This document shows, piece after piece, positions 56,330-64,000 of a stretch of 64,000 bases of DNA. The notes under the pieces are model-generated. The model was given only the letters and a program-made list of their open reading frames with translations. It was not told the DNA's origin and made no database searches. Each line of letters starts with the position of its first letter. Position 1 is the stretch's first letter. The position numbers were made by a program, and so were the translations under genes. The stretch covers positions 5,504,501 to 5,568,500 of the forward strand of contig JAITYX010000003.1 of the NCBI GenBank assembly GCA_021018815.1. The letters run 5' to 3'. The DNA comes from Talinum fruticosum. Lineage: Eukaryota > Streptophyta > Magnoliopsida > Caryophyllales > Talinaceae.

Positions 56330-58240
56330 TGGGGGAGGGAGGTTATATTATGTTAGCATTGATAAAATCATACAAGTCACTCAATGCTCGAGAAACAACA
56401 TTTTCCGGGACATCTGTCTCTCAAATTCTCTTGCCTAATTGGTAAGGTTGCAGATTAGCTAATTCATATGCAACTTTATTATCCTTCTCTTAACAAAACA
56501 CCAAGAACATAAATCAAAGAAGCAGTAGCAAGAATATATTGAACGAAAAAACAATCCAACTATATTGAGCATCTAGTTAAGGCGTTGACAATCTCTTTCA
56601 AAAACAAGGCTAGAAATAGACCTTAATATTGGGTCATTCAAGTCGGTTTCGATTTGAGTAAATTTGGGTCAAGTCGTGTTCGGGGTCATTAAGAAATGCC
56701 TTTTTGTTTGTTCTCTCCACCATAGTGGGAAAGAGCTTCCCTTATGTCAAGGCAGAGAGTAATGGCATTGTAGGTGCTCAACATTAACACCTTAGTTGAA
56801 TGAACATTAGTCTTAGCAAAGTTTACCAGTTGATAAACTACATATTCATGAAGAACTTTGAGGACGGATTGAGCCTGACTAATATCAACACACAACAAAT
56901 ACTTGTATCACATGCAAACAAATGGTGGGAAATAGGAGGAGCTGTTTCGTATATTTGGTAACCATAAATAGTCATATCCTAAACTAATATACTTAGTAAA
57001 CCAGTGAATCCTAAACTAAAAAGATAGACGTGGGAAAAGAGGATCTCCTCATTTGATACCTGTACTGGGAACGATATGTCCTCTAAGACCCATTGATCAA
57101 GATGGAGAGGGAGGCAGATTAAACACATTTCATAATGAGTTCCACCTAGTAGGCTCTGAAACCCATACGATGCATAACAACTAATAGAAAAGACCACTCA
57201 ACCCCTCTCAAAGGCTTTAGGCATATCTAATTATTTGATAGGCAATTCTCCATTAGCACTGTGATTTCTACATAGAGCATGAAAGACTTCAAAGGCAACG
57301 AGGATGTTAGTGATGAGTCGTCCTTCAGGGAAGGCACCCTGGGTATCGAAGATAATGATAAGAGGAAACGATTAAACCTATTAGCCATTACCTTTCTGAC
57401 AAGTTTATGAAATTAAAAATTCTATCAAGATGGCGCTTTTGCGACGAGAGCCACATAAGTGTGATTTAAATTTGGGGGATGGCATGGCCTTCTAAAATAG
57501 AAAAAACAACTACAAAAACATCATCTCCAATAAGGTCCCAAAACTTATGAGAAAAGAGCAGGTTTAATTCATTTGGACCTAGGGCTTTATGGGGATACAT
57601 TTCTTTAAGGATGAACTCTACTTCCATCCTAGTGTAAGCTTTATAGAGTAACTCATTAATCTCATCCGTCACACAAGGAGTAACATAATCGATTACATGA
57701 ACAAATTGGAAAAACATTTGTAACAGTGCTTCCGTACCTTGGTCATTATAGTGCTTAACATATGCATAATCCACAAGAAAATCAATATTGTTCCGCACCC
57801 GCCTCATATGCTCTGGAGTGGAACCATGAAGCATTGGAATCCCTATGTTTCAAGTAATCAATTCTCGCTCATTACCATCTTAGGGTTTCTTCTTTGTTGT
57901 GCCATTCCCAAATCTGGTGAAGTAGGTCGTGCCAAGATCTAGCGTCATGTTCTACCTTTAATTGCATCTCTAACTTGTGGATTTCCATGCCAACATTCAC
58001 AAATACCTTCTATTTCCAAATTATAAGCTCATCAACATAGGCCTGAAGCTTACCAAGAAGGTTGTTAGCCGTATCCCCATTTGAATAGGTTGACCTAGTA
58101 CAAAGTGATGGCTTCAGCGCAAGAAGGCTCAACCATCCACATATTTTCGAATTGGAAGCATCTCTTATGGGTTGTATTGCGATATGTCAAGGCCTACAAT
58201 GAAGAATAATGTGGAGATGATCAACCAAAAAATCTGAGTC
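56330..58240 (-). pseudogene. LINE ORF2: reverse transcriptase and RNase H-like region
   Basis: The frame 57834-57466 carries RVRNNIDFLVDYAYVKHYND, VIDYVTPCVTDEINELLYKA, YTRMEVEFILKEMYPHKALG and PNELNLLFSHKFWDLIGDDV, the N-terminal part of a plant L1 reverse transcriptase (VT.EMN..L...YT.EEV..A...M.P.KAPGPDG). VEWSFL follows near 57190 and a QGDP-like part near 57060, both decayed. LCVDISQAQSVLKVLHEYVV (56890) follows the position where the F/YADD catalytic box is expected; the box itself is not intact. SLVFERDCQRLN-like and KVAYELANLQPYQLG text at 56610-56430 matches the C-terminal RNase H region. Confidence 0.75.
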
Positions 58241-58915
58241 AACATGAGATACCCGAGCATCCAAGAAGGTAAGAAACCAATCAGTATTAGCGCAAAACAT
58301 GTTTAATCATTCTTCTATGATGGTCCTATTATTTCTGGTGCTAGACCATGTGAAGTCGTGACCCTAGTAACCGAGATCGAAGAGTCCAAAGTTAATGAAC
58401 ACATTTGTGAAGTTATCTAATGCCGAAAGGGATTAAGGAGGTCCACCATTTATTAGCATTATAGAAAACTTCGGAAGATCTCCTCCAATAAGCAACGTCA
58501 AGTAGAATAGGTATGAAGGTCATCAATCATGTGCTCAGTTCGTCATTTGTCTTGAATAGCTTACCAGCCATAAATCCCTGTAAAATGCCAAGTAACGTCA
58601 TCCCCTCTTAAACAGATGATCGAGTCAATGTGATGTGGAGATAAGGATAAAATAGAGATAGCAACATCCTCCTTTTAAAGTAAAGCTAAGCCATCATCCC
58701 TTTCTCGAGCTTCAACAACAATGCGCATAAAATCAAGCAGCTCGTTCATAATAGTGCCCATTAATTTCTTGTTTATTTTGTTTGGTGTCTGATAAGAAGA
58801 CCACCTTGAGCGATAGTCTTCACAGAAGGCCACAAAGGTTTTTTTTTTTTTTTTTTTTTTTACTGCCCAGGATTGGTCCAATGCTCTAGAGTTTAGGCTT
58901 AAAACAACCATTGAA
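58241..58915 (-). pseudogene. LINE ORF2: endonuclease region
   Basis: The minus-strand frame 58911-58675 has LNSRALDQSWAV (the LNCRGLGNP.AV motif), a lysine run encoded by an A23 tract, and VEARERDDGLALL (the GRSGGLALLW motif). Other endonuclease blocks downstream are broken. The enzyme would nick target DNA for target-primed reverse transcription. Confidence 0.65.
58839..58861. repeat. T23 homopolymer inside the LINE endonuclease
   Basis: There are 23 consecutive T on the plus strand, reading as a poly-lysine run on the minus strand where the family has ordinary sequence between NCRGLGNP and the ETK motif. Confidence 0.95.
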
Positions 58916-59577
58916 CCATGCAGATTTGCTTTGTAACCTCTGCGGAGTCAGAAGGACCATTAGTATTTGTAAGCAAGCACACGTACCTTCAAACTATTAT
59001 CTTTCTTAGAGATAGGATCTCCAATCTTTATTTTGAAAACTTGGAGGCCAGTATTACCACTATTGCCCATTTTGATAAGCGTTTTAGGGTTATAAAAATT
59101 AATCTTTGTCTTAGCCTTCCATGCTGATTTGCTATTCTGGTATGCATGAAATAGCCTCTTCTGCTCTATGATATCGGATCCATCAATTTCCTTCGGAAAT
59201 TGAGAGGCGTAGCACATAGTCCAGTACCATATGGGAGTTTTTCCTTTCTCAGATTAGGGTTGTAAAAATGAAAACCGGCAAAGACATGATCAAGCAATCC
59301 ACACCCACAATAAAAGTCGTGTAATTTCACATATAGTTAATGTTAATCCAGATAGGGTCTCAGCCGATGAGAAGTAGGGGATTTATCAATACTAAACATT
59401 GTAGACTCATCATCACAATAAACAAAGGTGCCAACTCTGTTACAAATTAATTTATTTAGCTCTGAAGTCTGCTTCTTCGCTAGAATATCATATACTTTAA
59501 CCCAAAAACAAGCAGTGGTAGATTCAACTTCAGATGGCTTCTCTTTATCTCGTGACCTCTTGAAGTAGGAGAAGTGC
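58916..59577 (-). pseudogene. LINE ORF1-like region (DUF4283/zinc-knuckle type)
   Basis: The minus-strand frame from about 59577 gives ESTTACFWVKVYDILAKKQT, ELNKLICNRVGTFVYCDDES, and, after a stop, HDFYCGCGLLDHVFAGFHFY, a zinc-knuckle-like cluster. It then gives a PIWYWTMCYASQF motif running into a frame at 59217-58960. This is the usual layout of plant L1 ORF1 proteins, which bind the LINE RNA. The N-terminal part is missing because C4 begins at 59578. Confidence 0.7.
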
Positions 59578-59794
59578 TGTTAGGGAAATATGGATGCGAT
59601 AATGGATATATCAACAAGTTGTGAACAGAATCACTTTACTTGAGACCTATTTGTTGTACTACAAATTATCCAAGGGATAAAGTGCTAATTAAACAAGTGT
59701 GATGTTCAAGATTTCTCAATATTCATCCATGGGAGTGCTGCAGTCACTCAAGGATGATAAGTTTTTGTGTATCTTCTTTCCCTCCCTTCATGGT

Positions 59795-59804
59795 CTATTT
59801 ATAG
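59795..59804 (-). promoter_or_regulatory. C4 LTR TATA box
   Basis: CTATAAATAG on the minus strand, about 20 bp below the U3 repeats. Confidence 0.65.
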
Positions 59805-59823
59805 GGCTTTGAAGCACGTAACA

Positions 59824-59998
59824 TGGAAAGGGTGCAATCAAACGACACACCTATCCACTTGAAACATTGCCTTTGAAATAGGCAAACTGGAAAGGGTGCA
59901 TTCAAATGATACACCTATCCACTTGAAACATTGTATAAGTCAAACTGGAAAGGGTGCAATCAAACGACACACCTATCCACTTGAAACATTGCATGAGT
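59824..59998 (-). repeat. Three tandem U3 repeats (58-64 bp) in the C4 LTR
   Basis: TGGAAAGGGTGCAATCAAAC starts units at 59824, 59888 (one variant) and 59946, and each ends CCACTTGAAACATTG. They lie directly upstream of the TATA box on the minus strand, where enhancer repeats are found in LTRs. Confidence 0.85.
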
Positions 59999-60059
59999 CA
60001 TCTTATCCTAATGTAATTTTGCCAATTAAATTCTTGGAATACCCCAACAATCCCCCGCC

Positions 60060-60955
60060 ATTTCAAGAATGAGAGAAATAATAATTAAACTTCGAGCTAT
60101 CTTGGAGTTCTTACTTCATGAAAGTATCTTGCGATTTGAACTTTCACTTAGTGGACATAAATTCAATCAATCTGAATGCCATAGTAGAGAAGTGTTTGAA
60201 CTATACATCTTTTCGACTAATTGGATACATCTCACACATAAATCTCAAAAACACTTAAAATTATGACACAAATTTAACGGCCATGTGTCCATATCCTTCA
60301 TGAATGTATCAAGCCATGCCCTTGACTCTTTGAAGCAGCCACACTTCACATTCACATAGTTAGACCTTAGAAATTGCTCCTGTAACACAAGCACACATTC
60401 GATCAAGGTCTATTAAAAGTAATTAAACTCACCCTCTTGAACATTACAATAAAAATTACTCTTACCTTGGGATGAAAATTAATAGTGCTAACAATCACTA
60501 TATAATGTTGTCACTCTTTGAACTTAAAACTTGACATCTTATCAAGAGTTAAGTTGAGGCTTCATTATTAGTGATTAAAGAAATGGGTTTAAGTCTCAAC
60601 CCCCTTTATATTTTTAACACCAAGTCTCTTGCTAGACCTTTAGTAAAAGGATCAGCAAGAATATCCTTTGATTGCACAAAATCAATAGTAATCACTCCAT
60701 CCTTTATCAATTGATGAACATAGGCATGTCTCGAGTCCAATGTGCCTTAATTTCCCATTATAGACATGACTATAAGCCTTGGATAGTGTAGACTTACTAT
60801 CACAATGAATGGAGAGTGGAGACATGGGTTTTTACCAATTTAGAATTTTCCACTTCTTTACTTGCTGCAGCCAATGCCACAATTCAACAGCTATGGTGAA
60901 ATTAGTAATGCAAGTTTGTTTCTTGGAAACCCAAGAAATAGCTCCTCCACCAAGC
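60060..60955 (-). pseudogene. C4 3' untranslated region and RNase H C-terminus
   Basis: 60060-60600 is noncoding. From about 60600 to 60955 the minus strand gives decayed RNase H tail text: TKGLARDLV near 60635 and the expected HIDVRYHF-like stretch, interrupted by stops. Confidence 0.6.
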
Positions 60956-62055
60956 AAAAACACTCATCCTGATGTAGAGGCATAATCCTCTTTATCGGTT
61001 ATCCAATTGGCATCCGAATATCCTTCCAAAACTAAAGGATGACCTGAATAAAACGTGCCATAGTGTTGAGTTTTCTTTAAGTATTTCAAAACTCTCTTTA
61101 TTGCTTGCCAATGAAATTTACTAGGATTACTAGTAAATCTATTTAGTTTCCCAACTACAAATATAATGTCAGGTCTTGTACTTGTCATGGCATACATCAA
61201 TGATCCAATGATCCTTGCGTACTCAATTTGTACAACGGGTCTTCCATCATTCCGAACCAACTTGTAACTTGGATCAAAAGGTGATGTCTGTAGGAGAGTA
61301 ATCCTTATATTTGAATCTCTCAAGCACTTTCTCAATATAATGAGATTAGGTAACGCATATACCATCATTGTTTCTAATGATCTTTATGCCAAGTATCACA
61401 TCTGCTTTTCCCATGTCCTTCATGGAGAACCTAGCATATAGAAAACTCTTTGTTTTCTCAACTTCTTCAAAGTCAGTCCCAAAGATCAATATGTCATCCA
61501 CATATAAACAAATAATTACACCTCTTCCGTGTTCAAACTTAGAATAAACACATTTGTCATATTCATTGATACTAAAGCCAAAAGAAAGCACTACTTCATC
61601 AAATTTTTGATGCCATTATTTAGGGGCTTGCTTTAAACCATATAAGGATCTAATGAGTTTGCATACTTTCTTTTCTTGTTCTGGAATGACAAAACCTTCA
61701 GGTTGTTGCATATACACCTCTTCTTGTAATTCACCATTCAAGAAAGCAGTCTTGACATCCATTTGGTGAATCACAAGTTTTTGAATTGCAGCAATAGCAA
61801 TAAGAACTCTTATTGTTGCAATCCTAGCAACCGGTGGATAAGTATCAAAGTAGTCAATACCATACTTTTAGTTAAACCCTCTTATCACCAACCGGGCTTT
61901 AAACCTTTCTATGGTACCATCTACTCTCCTTTTCCTTTTAAAATCTACTTTGACGTAATAGGTTTACATCCAGGGGAAAGATCACTCAAAACCCAAGTAT
62001 TATTTTCCATGATTGAGCCCATCTCTTCTTGGACTGCTTCTTTCCAAAATGGTGC
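60956..62055 (-). pseudogene. C4 reverse transcriptase and RNase H
   Basis: From 62055 leftward: a broken N-terminal half, then a YGLKQAPK-like region near 61640. The frame 61591-61346 has FGFSINEYDKCVYSKFEHGR and the catalytic IICLYVDDILIFGTDFEEVE. The next frame (61368-60964) has YARIIGSLMYAMTSTRPDII, FTSNPSKFHWQAIKRVLKYL and EGYSDANWITDKEDYASTSG, the start of RNase H. Only a few frame changes separate the pieces. Confidence 0.85.
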
Positions 62056-63000
62056 ATCTTGCTACTCCATAACCTTTTGAAAAGAGGTACGGTCTGAATC
62101 CATGTTGTAAATATAAGGAATTTCATTTTGAATGGAATTCCTTGTTACTTCTACCAAGTAGATGTAGAAATTCAAACCAAAGAATTTCCGCTTTCTAATT
62201 CGCTTGCTCCTTCTTAACTCAACTGTGTCTCCTTGTTCTTGATCACTACAAGAAGTCATAGTATTTGCAATAATGTCTTTGGGGTTAGGAATTGATGAAA
62301 ACCTTGTTTCATCAAAGATTACATCAATTGATTCAATCATGGTGTTAACTGTTATATAATTGTTTGGTTCAATGACCACAAACTTATAGGCTTTACTATG
62401 ATGAGCATAGTCTATAAAGATGCCCTCAATTCCTCTTTCTCCCAATTTTCTTTTTCTTGGGTTCCGGGACTCTTACAATAGCCCTACAACCCTAAACTTT
62501 GAAATAATTCAGATTTGGTTTCTTTTTATTGCAAAACTTATATAGAGTAGTAGAACTCCTCTTGTTAGGAACTCTATTTAGGATGTAACATGCTATGAGC
62601 ATTACTTCACCCCAAAAGTCATCACTTAAATCGGAATCATCACTTAAATCGAATTAGAAAGCATAGCATTTACCATTTCAATTAAGGTTCTACTTTTTCT
62701 TTCAACCACACCATTATGTTGTAGTGTATAAGGTGCAGTAATTTCATGGATTATACTTGGTTGATTGGAAATAACTTGGCTCATAATATTCTCCACCCTT
62801 ATCGGATCTTAAATGCTTAATAAAAGTCTCACAATGCAACTCACTTTCAGATTTAGAGATCCTAAACTTATCTAGTGCTTCATCTTTAGAATGTAAAAGA
62901 TAAACTTGGCAATATCTAAAGTAATCATCAATGAAAGTGACATAGTATTTATTCCCTCTAATAGAAGGAGTGCTTGTGAAAATCACCTAAATCATGATGA
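62056..63000 (-). pseudogene. C4 integrase
   Basis: The frame 62986-62744 has GNKYYVTFIDDYFRYCQVYL and HLRSDKGGEYYEPSYF, the second catalytic aspartate and the DKGGEY block of copia integrases. A LVERKNRTLIEMVN-like stretch follows near 62690. The C-terminal part (62445-62062) reads IEGIFIDYAHHSKAYKFVVI, IESIDVIFDETRFSSIPNP and ELRRSKRIRKRKFFG, the link to the reverse transcriptase. Confidence 0.85.
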
Positions 63001-64000
63001 ATTAAATCAAGTAATTTAGTGACTCTTTCAACATTAGGAAATGAACTTCTAGTAATCTTTGTTAACATGCATGTTTTACACTTCTCTATCATTCCATCAA
63101 AACTAATCAAGTTTAGACATTTCTTTTAATTTCTTATAATTAACATGTCCAAGACGATTATGCCATAGAAAAGAAGAAGAAGAAACAAGCATGTAAGCAT
63201 AATCATTCATCTTATCATTGCTACTAAAAGCATTAACAACATTAAACTTAAACATGTCTCCATACAAATAAGCCTTCCCCACAAAGACACCACCCTTAGA
63301 CAGAATAAACTTATCGGCTTCATACACTTGCTTGAAGCCAACCCTATTGAGAATAGTACTCGATACAAGATTCTTTCTCACTTCTAGAGCATAATACACA
63401 TCATTTAAAGTGAGAGTTTTTCCAGTAAGTAAAACTAAATCTATTTGACCTTGACCTAGGACATCGGTCTTAGTAGTATTGCCCATGTAGAGAGCCACTC
63501 CATCACCCATCGGTTCAAAGGTCTTGAAGAAGGAGCGGTCCTTGTACACATGTCTTGAAGCACCCGAATCAACCCACCAATAATCGTCACTTTGGACAAG
63601 ATTGACTTGATCAACGATCATGGCCACAAAGTTGTCCTTTGTCTTTGCCTTTTGGTTTGTTCAATCCATGCTTTTTCTTCCAAATAGTGCAATCTCTCTT
63701 CTTATGGCCCGGTTTGTACATTCCCAACAAACCACTTTAATCTTCCCGTTGCCTTTGTTGCCATAGTCCTTGTTAGGCCTCTTCTTATTTGGTAATTTCT
63801 GTCCATGGCTAGGATCACCATCCTCTACACATGAATCTTAGATGGTTAGCCAAATCCGCAAGTCATATCCTCTTTCTTATGCTTTAAAGTTCTCTTAGTA
63901 TCTTTCCATGAGGGGGAAGTTTGTCTACTATAGAAGAAACCACAATAGACTCATCCATGTGCATCTTATGTTGCTTAAAATTACTTAAGATACGTTGAAT
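63001..64000 (-). pseudogene. C4 protease and gag 3' end
   Basis: The frame 63627-63103 carries the retropepsin start DDYWWVDSGASRHVYKDRSF (DSGAS active site), KTLTLNDVYYALEVRKNLVS and the GAG-pre-integrase SSSFLWHNRLGHVNYKKLKE. Upstream (63640-63740, minus strand) GHKKRDCTIW-like sequence marks the end of a gag zinc knuckle. The remaining gag runs off the window. The protease would release the mature proteins in the particle. Confidence 0.85.

Larger units (their letters stand above)
56268..59577 (-). mobile_element. LINE (L1-type), minus strand, with remains of ORF1 and ORF2
   Basis: Reading leftward from 59577 gives an ORF1-like part, an endonuclease, a reverse transcriptase and an RNase H-like tail. 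A T-rich stretch on the plus strand (56269-56290) is the likely remnant of the 3' poly(A) tail. The 5' end is cut off by the LTR of C4. Stops and frameshifts are everywhere, and a stretch between the catalytic domain and RNase H seems deleted. Confidence 0.8.
59578..60049 (-). repeat. C4 3' LTR
   Basis: TGTTAGGG at the left and CCCCAACA at the right. On the minus strand, TATA (CTATAAATAG, 59795-59804) lies downstream of three repeated U3 units. The A/G-rich tract GGCGGGGGAT just outside (60050-60059, minus strand) is the polypurine tract. Confidence 0.85.
59578..64000 (-). mobile_element. Copia element C4 (3' part), continuing beyond the window
   Basis: A 472-bp LTR (59578-60049, TGTTAGGG...CCCCAACA) is followed by 3' untranslated sequence and, on the minus strand, RNase H, reverse transcriptase, integrase, protease and a gag zinc knuckle up to the window edge. 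The 5' LTR is outside. Frames are broken but longer than in C2, so this copy may be younger. It is related to C3. Confidence 0.88.

Noticed and set aside
1..64000. tRNA, rRNA or intact host genes
   Set aside because: No cloverleaf or rRNA-like sequence was recognised, and every protein-like stretch matches a transposable element family. A short or diverged host exon cannot be excluded by eye.

Overview
The window looks like repeat-dense, gene-poor DNA from a flowering plant nuclear genome, probably a eudicot with a large genome. I find no convincing host gene, tRNA, rRNA or CRISPR array in 64 kb. Almost every stretch can be assigned to a transposable element. All have broken reading frames, and many sit inside one another.

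Layout. 1-601 is the end of a CACTA DNA transposon. About 650-1555 looks like a Ty3/gypsy-type leader, joined to the 3' part of an L1-type LINE (minus strand, 1556-2294). A large CACTA (En/Spm) element with a TNP2-like transposase on the minus strand occupies 10221-25751. It sits inside the LINE reverse transcriptase, whose other half is at 25752-26006, and it is itself split by a gag-only LTR retrotransposon (LARD1, 13498-21783). A 5.2 kb block covering the LINE end, the CACTA 3' half and the first 540 bp of the LARD1 LTR exists twice in tandem (960-6179 and 6185-14054). The second copy carries a 2.7 kb solo LTR (6636-9334) with a 5-bp target duplication, absent from the first copy.

From 26007 to about 37234 lies a minus-strand SIRE/Maximus-like Ty1/copia element (C1) with gag, pol and an extra env-position ORF. 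A rearranged 1.6 kb LTR-like element (33162-34793) has inserted in its gag. A MULE (MuDR-type) transposase fragment follows (37270-38580), then a second LARD (38590-53008). Its LTR is interrupted by a full-length plus-strand copy of the same copia family (C2, 40731-51591). To the right are a 5'-truncated copia with its 3' LTR (C3, 53009-56062) carrying a foldback element (54646-55208), an L1-type LINE on the minus strand (56268-59577), and a second small copia type (C4, minus strand, 59578 to the window end).

The implied order of events on the left is: LINE, then CACTA into the LINE, LARD1 into the CACTA transposase, tandem duplication, and finally the solo-LTR insertion. The most notable signals beyond ordinary element annotation are: TATA boxes with AACGG (MSA/MYB-like) motif clusters in the copia LTRs and again just upstream of the extra 3' ORF in both C1 and C2; a roughly 300-bp-arm inverted repeat inside the CACTA; an LTR-like element whose terminal segment is repeated directly and inverted; and a foldback element built from 10-bp repeats.
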